64,000 bases of DNA, taken from assembly GCF_900100885.1 (NCBI RefSeq), contig NZ_LT629692.1, positions 1,798,001-1,862,000 on the forward strand, read 5' to 3'. The notes below the pieces were generated by a model. That model was not told the origin of the DNA. It saw only the letters and a list, made by a program, of their open reading frames with translations, and made no database searches. This document shows, piece after piece, positions 8,727 to 17,641 of the stretch. Each line of letters starts with the position of its first letter. Within the stretch, counting starts at the first letter, position 1. This stretch comes from Microbacterium pygmaeum (lineage in GTDB: Bacteria > Actinomycetota > Actinomycetes > Actinomycetales > Microbacteriaceae). The translations under genes were made by a program, and so were the position numbers.

Positions 8727-9267
8727 CGTGTTCCTCCGGTGCGTCGATGTGGCCGCGCAGGGCTCGCATGGCATGGAATGCGCGCGTGCGCAGCGTCGCG
8801 ATCGGTACACCGGTCGCCACACTGAACTCTTGGTACGTCTGGCCCTCGAGATGCACCGCGACGACGACTTCGCGGTGCGCCTGGCTCAGCTGCGCGAGCG
8901 CTTCGACGATCCGCAGGTGATCGAGCGGGTCCGCGTGCGGCGATGGGAGATGTTCGAGCTGGGCGTCATCACCGATCCGTGGCATCCGGGAACGCGCACG
9001 AAGCGCGTCGGCGATCACGTTCCGGGCAATCGAGAACAGCCACGTTCGCTCCGACGCCAGCGCCGGGTCGAAGCGCTCGCGTGCTCGCCACGCGCGCAGG
9101 AACGTCTCCTGCACGCAGTCTTCGGCAAGCGGCCTGTCGTGCAGCGCGTTGACCGCGAAACCCAGGAGTGCCGACCCGTGCTGGTCGAAGCTGCGGCGCG
9201 CGTCGAAGCGCACGAAGTCGCCCGCCGGATGATCCATCACGCTCCCCGAACGCGTCTGCCCCATCAT
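8713..9267 (-). CDS. ECF RNA polymerase sigma factor (SigK-like)
   Basis: A 184-residue extracytoplasmic-function sigma factor. Region 2 includes RPLAEDCVQETFLRAW and the ERTWLFSIARNVIAD segment. Region 4 includes SQAHREVVVAVHLEGQ and the HTH around VATGVPIATLRTRAFHAM. The start may be 9267 or the in-frame ATG at 9237 (MDHPAG). It overlaps the downstream RskA-type anti-sigma gene. In mycobacteria SigK/RskA control secreted antigens. Here the divergent neighbours are a secreted CHRD protein and a sortase, which are likely targets by position. Confidence 0.88.
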   Translation of the reverse strand: MMGQTRSGSVMDHPAGDFVRFDARRSFDQHGSALLGFAVNALHDRPLAEDCVQETFLRAWRARERFDPALASERTWLFSIARNVIADALRARSRMPRIGDDAQLEHLPSPHADPLDHLRIVEALAQLSQAHREVVVAVHLEGQTYQEFSVATGVPIATLRTRAFHAMRALRGHIDAPEEHDGQS

Positions 9268-9467
9268 GCACGCTCACATCCAGGCTAGGTGATGCACTCT
9301 CCGGGTGAGAGCCGTAGGGGGATACTCCCGCGGAACCTTCTGCGTTCATCGCGGTTCATCGCGGTTCATCGCGAAAAGATTCCGCCGATGAATGAACGCG
9401 GCGTGGGGTGCCGGCGTAGAACCCTGCAACGGAGGCAACCGGCATCCGCATCGAAAGGTCGAGCATC

Positions 9468-10178
9468 ATGATGAACAAGACATCCACGCGCACGCTGACG
9501 ATCGGTGCGATTGCCGCCGTCGGAGTACTGGCGCTCGCCACCCCGGCGCATGCCGAATCAGAGGTGTCGGAGCCGGCGTCGTTCACCAGCGCATTCACGG
9601 TGATGGCCACCCCCGATCAGGTCGTCAATCCCGACGGCGTGGTGACTCCCGGACAAGAGGGCGCGACGGGAACCTTCACGTTCCGCGTCAATTCCGAGCT
9701 CGAGATCATCTGCTACGACATCACACTCAACGGGGTTTCGGGTGACTATCAGAGCCCCGCCAAGACCGCGACGCACATCCATCAGGCCGCCGCCGGCCAG
9801 CCCGGACCGCCGCGCATCGCATTCCCCAACCCTTCGCCGGTGGGTGATGGGCCGCGCACGAGTTCAGGCTGCTTGCAAGGACCCTTCACCACCGGGATCA
9901 TGGCCAATGGCGTCGATACCGGCGACGGGTTCACGCTGGCTCAACTCGAATCCGGCCAGAGCGGGTTCGCCGCAGACTCCCACACGGCCAGCTACACCGC
10001 CGGTGTCGTGCGCGGCCAGCTGACTGCAGTGCCCGTCGGTGGCGTCGACACCGGTGCCGGAGGAGCGGCGGGCCAGGCGGATGCTGCGGGTATCGTCATC
10101 GGGTCGCTTGCGTTCGCCGGTGCTGCAGCGGTCGGCGGCGTCGTGCTGCACCGTCGTCGTCACCTGGACGCACGGTGA
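9468..10178 (+). CDS. secreted CHRD-domain surface protein
   Basis: A 236-residue exported protein. A signal peptide of about 29 residues ends with AHA before ES. The middle (residues 38-190) is a CHRD domain, a beta-rich immunoglobulin-like module first named from chordin, with the typical ATHIHQAAAGQPGPP and VVRGQLTAVPVGG pieces. The C-terminus has VDTGAGG, a hydrophobic helix and a basic tail (HRRRHLDAR), the layout of a sortase substrate although no LPXTG is present. A ribosome site (GAAAGG) precedes the ATG pair at 9468/9471. The stop overlaps the sortase start, so the two are co-translated. Confidence 0.85.
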   Translation: MMNKTSTRTLTIGAIAAVGVLALATPAHAESEVSEPASFTSAFTVMATPDQVVNPDGVVTPGQEGATGTFTFRVNSELEIICYDITLNGVSGDYQSPAKTATHIHQAAAGQPGPPRIAFPNPSPVGDGPRTSSGCLQGPFTTGIMANGVDTGDGFTLAQLESGQSGFAADSHTASYTAGVVRGQLTAVPVGGVDTGAGGAAGQADAAGIVIGSLAFAGAAAVGGVVLHRRRHLDAR

Positions 10179-10831
10179 TGGCGCGCTCGCGGGCATCGCG
10201 GCATCTCAGCCGCTCGGAAGGGATGCCGCGGCCCGCGAGCGTCATCGTTGCGCTCCTGCTCACGCTGCTCGTGACCGGGTGCGCGGGTGAGCCGGAGGAC
10301 TTCAGGCCGACCCCCACGGTCGGTGTCACCGCTGATGTGCGGCCGTCGCCGACACCGGACCGGACAGCTCCCGCAGCGTCGAGCGCGGCCCTTCCGCCGA
10401 CCGCGGTCGCCATACCTTCGATCGACCTCTCCGTACCGCTCATCGATCTCGGCATCACGGCTGAGGGCGGCATGGAGGTGCCGGCGGACTACTCGAAGGT
10501 CGGCTGGTTCACCGGAGGCGGCCGCCCAGGCGGATACGGCCCGACGGTCATCGCGGGGCACGTGGACTCACCGACAGGGCCGGCTGTGTTCATCCGGCTT
10601 CGCGACGTGGGGGAGGGCGATGTCATCGAGGTGACCGATGCCGCGGGCATGCTGTTCTCCTACGTGGTGACCGCTGTCGCCGATTACCCCAAGTCGTCGT
10701 TTCCGACGCAGCTCGTCTTCGGCGCCGTTGCGTCCGACGAGCTGCGACTGATCACCTGTGGGGGAGTGTTCGACAGCGAGGCTGCGTCGTACGTGGACAA
10801 CAGGGTGGTGTTCGCGATTCGGGTGCCGTAG
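10178..10831 (+). CDS. class F sortase, lipoprotein
   Basis: A 217-residue sortase of the actinobacterial class F group. The N-terminus has a lipobox LVTGC with the lipidated cysteine at about C35, so the enzyme is probably anchored in the membrane by lipid rather than by a helix. After a Pro/Thr-rich linker, the sortase barrel shows the catalytic His in VIAGHVDS, the Cys in LITCGG and an Arg in YVDNRVVF. ATG 10178 overlaps the stop of the CHRD gene (TGATG). The GTG at 10175 is a possible alternative. The adjacent CHRD protein, ending in VDTGAGG-helix-basic tail, is the obvious candidate substrate. Confidence 0.88.
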   Translation: MARSRASRHLSRSEGMPRPASVIVALLLTLLVTGCAGEPEDFRPTPTVGVTADVRPSPTPDRTAPAASSAALPPTAVAIPSIDLSVPLIDLGITAEGGMEVPADYSKVGWFTGGGRPGGYGPTVIAGHVDSPTGPAVFIRLRDVGEGDVIEVTDAAGMLFSYVVTAVADYPKSSFPTQLVFGAVASDELRLITCGGVFDSEAASYVDNRVVFAIRVP

Positions 10832-11017
10832 CCGGCGCCGGTCCCACGTGTCCAGACCCGGAGATCCGGGCGCTGTTCGTGCTCCGGGGCGTGGAATGCC
10901 CGCCCCAAGGGGCAGAACCCGCCCCAAGCCCTGGATGGACATGACGGGCGATGCCACGGCACCGGATGATTTCGTACCCGATCCACTTGGATCCCGGTCA
11001 GATCCGACGGGTCAGGG

Positions 11018-12293
11018 TCAGACCACCGACTCCGCCAGCTCCGAAGGCACGTCGCCGCCAGACCGCTTCGCGGTGTTCGCGATATGCGCCCGACCTACGA
11101 CGATCGCCGCCACCACCATGATCCCGGCGCCGAGCCAGTACGGCGCGGCGTGACTGACCGTCGCGTAGAGCGCCGCCGCGATGAGCGGTGCAATCGTCGA
11201 CATCGCTGCGTTCAGCGACTGCGTGGCGCCGCCGAGCCAGCCCTGCTCGTCGTCGCCCACGGCATTCGACATGGCGCCGTCCATGGCCGCCTGCGAGGCT
11301 CCCTGGCCGGCCGCGAGTATCAGTGCACCGACGATAAACAGCAGCGGCTGCGCGAAGATCGACGCGACGAGCGCCAGTGCGACCAATCCGATCGTCTGTG
11401 CGACGATGCCGCTGATGATGACGCCGCGCTCGCCGATACGCGGGAGCAGGATGCCCAGGAGCACGCCCTGGATGAGGATGTCGACGACGCCGACGGATGC
11501 CGTCATCAGCCCGATCGCGGTGGGTCCCCACTGAATCGAGTCCAGGGCCAGGACGCTGAAGTTGTTGACGAAGAAGCCGAAGGGCAGAGCCAGCAGTGCG
11601 AAGCCGATCAGCAGTCCGCGCAGTTCTCTGCGGCCGAATGCTGCCGTGAAGACGGCGAACGGCTGCACGTCACGGACCGAGATCGACGCGATTCGGTTTC
11701 CCGGCCGAAGGCTCTCCGGCAGCAGGAAGATGCTCAGGATCGCGACGGTGAGCGACACTCCGGCGGTCAGAAATACCGGAAGGTCGATGCTCACCGCGGC
11801 CAGCAGTCCGCCGAGGGCGGGTCCGATCATCATGCCGATCCCGGAGAGGGCGCCCAGGATGCCGAACCGCCGAGCGCGCTCTTCGGGAGGCGTGATGTCG
11901 GCGAGGTAGGCGAACAGGGCGGGCATGTCGCCGGCGGTGAGTCCCTGGATGGCTCGCGCAAGCACGAGAATCCAGAGCGCGCCCCCGATGCCGAACCGTC
12001 ATGGCGAAGGCGGCGCCGAAGGCGGCCGCGATGATGACCGGACGGCGGCCGAACCGGTCGGACAGGCGGCCGAGGAATGGGGCGACGACAAAGGCGCAGA
12101 GTCCGTTGATCGCTTCGAGTACGCCAACCCAGATCGCCAGGTCGCTCTCGTTGCCGACGTACTGCAGCACCACGAACGGAAGCACCGGCAGGACGACAGT
12201 CATCCCGATGACGGTGAGCATCGTCAGCACGATGAGCATGACCCAAGCGCGCTGGGCGTCGCGACGCGGGACGGAGGGAGTACGTGAAGTCAT
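11018..12293 (-). pseudogene. MFS drug-efflux transporter, frameshifted
   Basis: A TetA-like major facilitator transporter of about 424 residues is split between two frames. Residues from the ATG at 12293 run through LGRLSDRFGRRPVIIAAA, the conserved loop 2-3 motif, to FAMT. The protein then continues in another frame as FGIGGALWILVLARAIQGL and on to the end. The break lies near 12000, and the gene length (1276 bases) is one more than a multiple of three. Either one base was inserted or there is a sequencing error. A divergent TetR regulator (12362) points to a drug-induced efflux module. Confidence 0.8.
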
Positions 12294-12297
12294 GCCA

Positions 12298-12361
12298 TAA
12301 CTGTATCAATACCAACTTCGGTGTCAAGACAGTTTCAGACTGAGTTCGCTATAATGAGGGC
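12298..12361. promoter_or_regulatory. divergent promoter/operator between MFS pump and TetR gene
   Basis: The 68-base gap holds TATAAT at 12350-12355, only seven bases before the TetR ATG and therefore suited to a leaderless message. It also has a minus-strand TTGACA (12327 to 12322) serving the pump gene. The arms AACTGT (12299-12304) and ACAGTT (12329-12334) are inverted repeats. TCAGACTGA (12335-12343) is a second small palindrome next to the -10. One or both may bind the TetR protein. Confidence 0.6.
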
Positions 12362-12973
12362 ATGTCGAAAATCGAGCCGATCGGACGCCGCGAACGCAAG
12401 AAGGCCGCCACCCGCAAGGCGATCTCCGATGTCGCGACGCTCTTGTTCCTCGAGCGCGGGTTTGACAACGTGAGCATTCGCGAGGTCGCCGATGCCGCTG
12501 ACGTTTCGCCGACCACCGTGTTCGCACACTTCGCGCAGAAGGAGGCGCTCGTCTTCGACGAGGATGACGAGCAACGGGATCGATTGGTGGCGGCGGTACG
12601 TGATCGTCCCGCGGGCACCACGATCAACGCCGCGCTGGAGAGCTTCTACGCGACCGAGATCGAGGTGAATGTCCAGGAGCACGGTGATGAAGTCGCCCGC
12701 ACGTTCATGACCTTCCTCAACGCAACGCCGGCGCTTCGCGATTACGCGGCGAAGATGTGGCTGCGGCACGAAGACGCCCTTGCCGAGGCCATCGCCGACG
12801 AGCTCGGTCTGGGCGAGCCCGCTAACGAGATCCGCGTGTACGCCCGGTTCGTGCTCCAGATGCAGTCGCTGATCAGCGAGAGTGGAGACCAGCAGGCGAC
12901 GCTGCGTGCCGGCTTCGCGATCCTCGAGAGCGGCTGGGCGCCGGTCGAGGCTCGCCTGGACGACTCGGCCTGA
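12362..12973 (+). CDS. TetR family transcriptional regulator
   Basis: A 203-residue repressor. The N-terminal HTH shows the family pattern RKAISDVATLLFLERGFDNV followed by VADAADVSPTTVFAHFAQKE. The C-terminal ligand domain is all-helical and not diagnostic for ligand. It is transcribed away from the MFS pump gene and likely represses both through the shared 68-base control region. The start ATG at 12362 follows a TATAAT box directly. If the pump is truly broken, the regulator may be an orphan in this strain. Confidence 0.9.
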   Translation: MSKIEPIGRRERKKAATRKAISDVATLLFLERGFDNVSIREVADAADVSPTTVFAHFAQKEALVFDEDDEQRDRLVAAVRDRPAGTTINAALESFYATEIEVNVQEHGDEVARTFMTFLNATPALRDYAAKMWLRHEDALAEAIADELGLGEPANEIRVYARFVLQMQSLISESGDQQATLRAGFAILESGWAPVEARLDDSA

Positions 12974-13048
12974 CGCCTGGCAGCAGGGGTACGTGGTCGT
13001 GGTGGGTCGAGCGCACGCACTGAGCCCCGCCCCGGCCGCCCGCCGGGA

Positions 13049-15742
13049 TCACCGCAGGAACTGGTACCGGATCTCCACCTGGATCTCGGTGAGCCCCGAG
13101 ACGTCGAGTCCGGCGTTCTCGCGTGCGCCGACGACCGAGACGCTCCAGTCGCCGCCGATGCCGCGACCCCAGAACGCGAGGGACAGCGGTGCAGTCAGCG
13201 GGACATCGACCGTTGCGTTCTCCTCCGGGTCCAGCGGCGTGAGCACCGCGCGTCGGGTGCTCGTTCGTGCCTGGAGCAGCTGGACGTCGATGGACCCGTC
13301 GGCGCGACGCTGCTCGTACCGACCGCCGTGTCGGATCTCGCAGGAGACCGCGCCCGTCGGATGCGCGGCGCCGACCAGGGCGAGCCGCACACTTCGGATC
13401 TTCGCGTCAGCCCGGCCCTCGGGAATCCTGGCTGCATCCACGAAGAAGCCGAACCGACCTGTCTCGCGCAGCTGCTGGAACTCGCGGTCGCCCGGGCGGA
13501 AGATCCTGCTCAGCACGTCCTGGTCATGGGCGCGCTCGAAGTAGGAGAGGTAGTCCTGCTGGATGTTCAGCGGCTTCAGCATCTTGCCCCACGAGGCGGT
13601 CAGGGCCTCGGCGAGCTGGTTGTCGGTGATGCGCTTCTCGTAGTAGTCGAGCCATGTCTCGGGGCTGAGCACCCCGGCATCCAGTGCGATGTTCTGCGCC
13701 TGCGGCAGCAGCGTGTAGATCTCCACCGACCGTGCAGCGCGGAACGCCATGCTCGTCAGAGACTCAGCGGCCGACTGGGCGATGTTGATCGCGAGCAGCC
13801 CGACTTCCTTGACCGATTCGGCATCGACATGGAGTCGCTTCTGGAGCGCCTCGGCCTGCGTCGCCTGCTCGGCGGCCCGCGCCGACCGGGACTGCGCGGC
13901 TTGCACGCGCTGCTGCGCGAGCTCGACGCGGTTGTTGGCGATGAGGAGCTGGTGAGCGAGCTCGGCGCCACGGCGCACGAGCGCGACCTGCTTGGCGTTG
14001 TCGGGCGTCGATGAGGCGGTGAGCTTTTCGATGACCCCGACGAAGTTGACGATCGTCTTGCCGGCCGCGATGACAGCATCCGCTTGCTTGCCGACCTTCT
14101 TGTACGCGTCCTCCACGGCCTTCGTGTCGGCCTTCGTGCCGGCCAGCAGCGCCTGAGCGATCGGCTGCGCCTGCGCCGTCACGGTGTCGACCAGGCTGAC
14201 CATCGCGGGAACCAGGGCGACCAGGCTCGCGCCGGCGGTCGGAATGGCCGCGATCACGCCGACGACGGCGCTCGCGACGCTGGCGACCGTGCCGATGATG
14301 TCACCGATGCCGAATGACGTGTCCTCCATTTCGGACATCGCAGCCTCGAGGTCGGTGGTCGCCTCGTCGAGTTGCTTCTGGATCAGGCTCGCTTCGTCGA
14401 TGGCGATGTCCTTTTCGGATGCCGCAAGCCGCACGTCGTCTTCGAAATTGTCCCGCGCGGCCTCGGCGGCCTGCTTCTGCGATCCGACGATCCCCTCGAG
14501 CGCCGCGGTGGTGCCACTGGAGAAGACTGTGCTGAGGCCGCTGAGCAGGAAGTCGGTCGCGAGTGTGCTGAAGCCCTGGAACGCCGAGATGTAGGTGTCG
14601 AAGCTCGGCAGGATGTCGAGCTGGGGGGAGAGGCCGAGCACGTTCGTGCCGCCGCCCACCCAGACCCGTTGGCCGGCGATTTCCTGCGCGACGCCGACGA
14701 GCTGAGCCTGCAGTTGCAGCCCGTAGCCGTTGTCGGGTTGGAGTTCGAGGCCACGGGCGATCTCGCTCGCCGCGCGCTCGCCGTCCTCGCCGGGATCTGA
14801 CGCGCTCGGGTTGAACCGGTGGTAGTGGTACTCGCCCATGGCGATCCGGAACGGTGCCCAGTAGTTGGCCCACGACGGTCCGGTGGAATCCAGGAGAGGA
14901 CGCATCCCCGCGATGAAGTCCTCTTCCGACACGTTGGTCCGCGTCACCGAGCCCGGTGTGCCCCACTCGCCGGGTGCGCCGTCGTAGCCCGGAGCGGCCG
15001 TACCCGCGCTGTACGCGCCATCCGGACCGGCGACGCCCGCGGCGCCCCCGCCACCCGGAGTGCCTCCCGCCGCCGCGAGCACCGGTTCGGTGTCATCGGC
15101 GACGGAGGTGAACACGATCGCGCCGCCGCTGCCGCCGGACCCTCCGTTGCCTCCACTGCCGCCATTGCCGCCGGGATAGCCTTCGACCGTCTCCTCCGGG
15201 ACGGTGTACTCCTCGTACTCGAAGTCGTAGGGGTCGCCCGGGGTCAGGTCGCGCTGCTCGGTGTGCTCGGCCGTGTGCCAACCGGTCGCGCCTGCGGTGC
15301 CGTTACCGCCCCGTCCACCGCTGGTTCCGTTCCCGCCCGAGGTGTTGATCTTCGCGTTGATCGTCCGCCGCGCGTAGATCGTGACGGCGACGCCGTTCGC
15401 GCCCGACGCACCCGCACCGCCGTGCTCGCCGGGATTGCCGCCGGAGATCGGGCGACCGGCGGGGGTGTAGAGCTGCGTCGGCGGTACCGGAACGCCGTTC
15501 TGGCCATTGCCGCCGACGGCGGTGGCGGAGGCGCCGAACGCATCGATCGTGAAGCCCGCTCCGTCGAAGAGATCGGCGACGATGACGAGCGGCCGCGCGG
15601 TGATGCGCAGGTTCTTGCCGAGCCGAACCACCCTCCCGAGGAGGAACACCGGCCCGTCGCCGGCGTAGTCGTGGCAGATGTCTTCGATCTCCTGCGTGAC
15701 GGTGATCTCATCGCGGATGAAGGGGGAGGTGTACACGGGCAT
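13049..15742 (-). CDS. large Gly-rich coiled-coil protein with Tc-toxin A-like C-terminus
   Basis: An 897-residue protein without a signal peptide and without an assigned family. Residues 1-75 look beta-rich. Residues 75-260 contain Gly-rich tracts (GGNGGSGGNGGSGGSGG and relatives) that recall a collagen-like or beta-helix stalk. Residues 300-430 are mixed. Residues 430-720 are long helices with coiled-coil character around a strongly hydrophobic stretch (IIGTVASVASAVVGVIAAIP). The last 130 residues form a beta domain ending LTEIQVEIRYQFLR, similar in pattern to the C-terminal end of insecticidal Tc A subunits. This organisation suggests a pore-forming or delivery protein, which is inference only. 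The gene is monocistronic and lies next to the tRNA-Arg integration site. Confidence 0.6.
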   Translation of the reverse strand: MPVYTSPFIRDEITVTQEIEDICHDYAGDGPVFLLGRVVRLGKNLRITARPLVIVADLFDGAGFTIDAFGASATAVGGNGQNGVPVPPTQLYTPAGRPISGGNPGEHGGAGASGANGVAVTIYARRTINAKINTSGGNGTSGGRGGNGTAGATGWHTAEHTEQRDLTPGDPYDFEYEEYTVPEETVEGYPGGNGGSGGNGGSGGSGGAIVFTSVADDTEPVLAAAGGTPGGGGAAGVAGPDGAYSAGTAAPGYDGAPGEWGTPGSVTRTNVSEEDFIAGMRPLLDSTGPSWANYWAPFRIAMGEYHYHRFNPSASDPGEDGERAASEIARGLELQPDNGYGLQLQAQLVGVAQEIAGQRVWVGGGTNVLGLSPQLDILPSFDTYISAFQGFSTLATDFLLSGLSTVFSSGTTAALEGIVGSQKQAAEAARDNFEDDVRLAASEKDIAIDEASLIQKQLDEATTDLEAAMSEMEDTSFGIGDIIGTVASVASAVVGVIAAIPTAGASLVALVPAMVSLVDTVTAQAQPIAQALLAGTKADTKAVEDAYKKVGKQADAVIAAGKTIVNFVGVIEKLTASSTPDNAKQVALVRRGAELAHQLLIANNRVELAQQRVQAAQSRSARAAEQATQAEALQKRLHVDAESVKEVGLLAINIAQSAAESLTSMAFRAARSVEIYTLLPQAQNIALDAGVLSPETWLDYYEKRITDNQLAEALTASWGKMLKPLNIQQDYLSYFERAHDQDVLSRIFRPGDREFQQLRETGRFGFFVDAARIPEGRADAKIRSVRLALVGAAHPTGAVSCEIRHGGRYEQRRADGSIDVQLLQARTSTRRAVLTPLDPEENATVDVPLTAPLSLAFWGRGIGGDWSVSVVGARENAGLDVSGLTEIQVEIRYQFLR

Positions 15743-15848
15743 GCGGCGTCCTTCTGCCAGGTCGGTGATTCGGTCACCGCGAAAGAGTCAGGCGCGGTCG
15801 TTCGTGATACGTCGAGGCGGATACGCGGAAGCTAAACTTGACGAGCCA

Positions 15849-15920
15849 GCCTCTGTAGCTCAATGGAAGAGCAGTTCCGTCCTAAGGAAACGGTTGGGGG
15901 TTCGAGTCCCTCCAGGGGCA
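15849..15920 (+). tRNA. tRNA-Arg (anticodon CCU)
   Basis: A 72-base cloverleaf can be folded by eye. The acceptor arm is GCCTCTG with CAGGGGC and discriminator A. The D stem is GCTC/GAGC. The anticodon stem is GTTCC/GGAAA with a G-A mismatch at its base. The loop GTCCTAA places CCT at positions 34-36, the T stem is GGGGG/CCCTC and the loop is TTCGAGT. CCA is not encoded. The 3' end from 15900 is the integration target of the island and is duplicated at 42149-42169, so the integrated element preserves a whole tRNA gene. Confidence 0.92.
15900..15920 (+). repeat. attL core (3' end of tRNA-Arg)
   Basis: This copy of the 21-bp direct repeat comprises the last base of the T-stem 5' strand, the T loop, the 3' strand of the T stem, the 3' acceptor strand and the discriminator base of tRNA-Arg(CCU). 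It is identical to 42149-42169. Flanking bases on both sides differ between the two copies. Confidence 0.9.
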
Positions 15921-15951
15921 CAGTGCTTTTTTGCCTCTGACCAGGGATTTC

Positions 15952-15972
15952 TTCTGTGGTCAGACCACAGAA
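15952..15972. repeat. inverted repeat just inside attL
   Basis: TTCTGTGGTC (15952-15961) and GACCACAGAA (15963-15972) are perfect arms around a single central base. The site is about 30 bases from the att core, between the core and the integrase gene. It could be an integrase or excisionase binding site, or an operator. Confidence 0.45.
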
Positions 15973-15981
15973 AACGTCATT

Positions 15982-15999
15982 TTGCCCGTTTTTTGCCCG
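15982..15999 (+). other. candidate integrase arm-type sites, left
   Basis: TTGCCCG occurs at 15982-15988 and 15993-15999, exactly 11 bases apart. A closely similar pair, TTGGCCG at the same spacing and orientation, occurs near attR (42014-42031). Placement at both ends suggests integrase arm binding sites, which is inference. Confidence 0.35.
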
Positions 16000-16128
16000 C
16001 ATTTCTCAAACTCTGGGCGCGCCGACAAGCCGCTTCAAGGCCCTTCGTTGGACGTCTTGGCGCGCCGAAATGAAGCGTTTCGCACGGGATCCTGCCCGCC
16101 GAAAAAGTGAGCAATCTGCTCTGCGCGG

Positions 16129-17268
16129 TTACTGCAGTCGCTGGGGTCGGGCGTACCGAGTCTGAGGACCCGAAGGCAGCGCCACCAACGGCATCTGCTC
16201 ATTCAGTCGCGTCGCGACTTCGTCCAGATCGTCCTCGAAGAGGTCGGCGTACGTGTCGAGCGTCATCGCGGCCGACGCGTGGCCGAGCATCCGCTGCACG
16301 GCCTTCACATTTGCTCCCGAGCTGATCGCGAGCGACGCGGCGGTGTGACGGAGGTCGTGCGGAGTGAGCCGCGGAATCGATGGGTCGATCTCCTGCGCCC
16401 GCCGGACCGCATTCGCGAACCATCCCTTGTCGCCCGAGTTGCGCATGTGATTGAGTCCGTCGCCGAACAGCAGACCCTCCGGGCCCTTGCCGGCGCACGC
16501 TTGCTCGATCATCGGGGCGAGGCGCGCGGGATACGGGACTGAACGGCGTTCCTGCGTCTTGGGTGTGCCGACGTGGATCTCGTAGGCGATCATGACCGCG
16601 TTCTCCTCGATGACGAAGCGCCGGCGCAACCGGTTCACGCTGCGAACCCGCAGCCCTGTCGCCTCACCCCATCGCAGACCGCAGTAGGCGAGTGTGAGGA
16701 CGAGCGTCGGATGCGCGGAGCACGCCGCCAGCGTCGCCACCTGGTCATGTGTGAGGTAGATGCGTCGCTTGCCCGGTCCGTGCCGCGGAAGGTTGCGCAC
16801 GTTGCGGGCCGGATTGCTTGCGAGGCGCCGATCGTCGATCGCAACGTCGAGGATGCCGGCCAGAATCCCCAGCGCGCGAAGGACCACCGTCCGCGACTTC
16901 GTCGTCGCGAGAGCTGACACCCAATCCTGGACTTCAGAGCGCCGGATCGACGAGATCTCACGGTCTGCCCAGACAGGAGCGACGTGATTGTTCCAGGCTC
17001 GCTCGAGTGTCATGTAGTACGAGGGCTTCGACATCGGCGGCTGCTTGGATCGCAGCCAGCTGTCCGCGAACATGCGAACAGGAACTCGCGACGATGAGGG
17101 GTCGATGTACTCGCCCTTCGACTTCGACACCGTGACCATCGACAGGTAGAGCTTCGCTTCGCGCATCGTTGTGAAGCCGCGCTTCTCTGCCTCGGTGCGA
17201 TCCGGCTTGCGATAGCGCACGCGGTAGCGGCGGCCCTTCGCCGTCTCGTACGGGGTGATGTAGCCCAT
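16129..17268 (-). CDS. int: tyrosine site-specific integrase
   Basis: A 379-residue phage-type integrase that should catalyse recombination between attP and the tRNA-Arg 3' end. The ATG at 17268 was chosen because GGAGG lies about six bases upstream and the family N-terminus (arm-binding AP2-like domain, YRVRYRKPDRTEAEKRGF) begins there. The longer open frame to 17574 is unlike other integrases. The SAM-like core-binding domain spans about residues 64-150. Catalytic residues are visible: R199 in GLRWGE, K237, H304 and R307 in HDLRH, H330 in LGH and Y340 in TLDTYADLF. It reads toward attL, the usual arrangement. Confidence 0.93.
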   Translation of the reverse strand: MGYITPYETAKGRRYRVRYRKPDRTEAEKRGFTTMREAKLYLSMVTVSKSKGEYIDPSSSRVPVRMFADSWLRSKQPPMSKPSYYMTLERAWNNHVAPVWADREISSIRRSEVQDWVSALATTKSRTVVLRALGILAGILDVAIDDRRLASNPARNVRNLPRHGPGKRRIYLTHDQVATLAACSAHPTLVLTLAYCGLRWGEATGLRVRSVNRLRRRFVIEENAVMIAYEIHVGTPKTQERRSVPYPARLAPMIEQACAGKGPEGLLFGDGLNHMRNSGDKGWFANAVRRAQEIDPSIPRLTPHDLRHTAASLAISSGANVKAVQRMLGHASAAMTLDTYADLFEDDLDEVATRLNEQMPLVALPSGPQTRYARPQRLQ

Positions 17269-17306
17269 CTCGACCTCCGCTCGCGCCGGCTCGACAGTGG
17301 AGTATT

Positions 17307-17323
17307 GACACAGTGTCGGACAC
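17307..17323. promoter_or_regulatory. overlapping palindromes upstream of the integrase
   Basis: The 373-base gap 17269-17641 holds no gene. GACACAGTGTC (17307-17317) and GTGTCGGACAC (17313-17323) are two overlapping odd palindromes sharing GTGTC. They lie about 40 bases before the integrase start, and TTGACA occurs at 17305-17310 on the plus strand. This is a plausible operator controlling the integrase. I see nothing else in this gap. Confidence 0.4.
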
Positions 17324-17641
17324 TGGCCCGGGTCGTCAACGCGGAAGACGACAGATGTGGATAGATGACGGAAGACGTCGTCAACTGGCGTTGGGGTGGA
17401 GGGATAGCGCCCTCCGACGCAGAGAGTCCGGCGATCGTTCGCGCCTCTCACTCCTTGCAGACTCCGTGCTGGCGCGCTCCGCTCAGCAGCCGTTCGATGA
17501 CAAGCATTGCGCCGCGCCCGATCGCCGAGTGGGCCGAACCTCGGTGCGATAGCGCTTTCGCTGAAGCTCACCATCCGGGCAGCTGCTCATGGATCGGCGC
17601 TGACGTCGAGTCGCTGACGTCGAGGCTGATAGCTTCGCATC

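Noticed and set aside
15110..15180. Short GGN-rich repeats as a non-coding tandem array
   Set aside because: They lie in frame within the 897-residue gene and encode its Gly-rich stalk.
17269..17574. N-terminal extension of the integrase frame
   Set aside because: The family N-terminus and a good ribosome site place the start at 17268. The extension is unlike any integrase domain.
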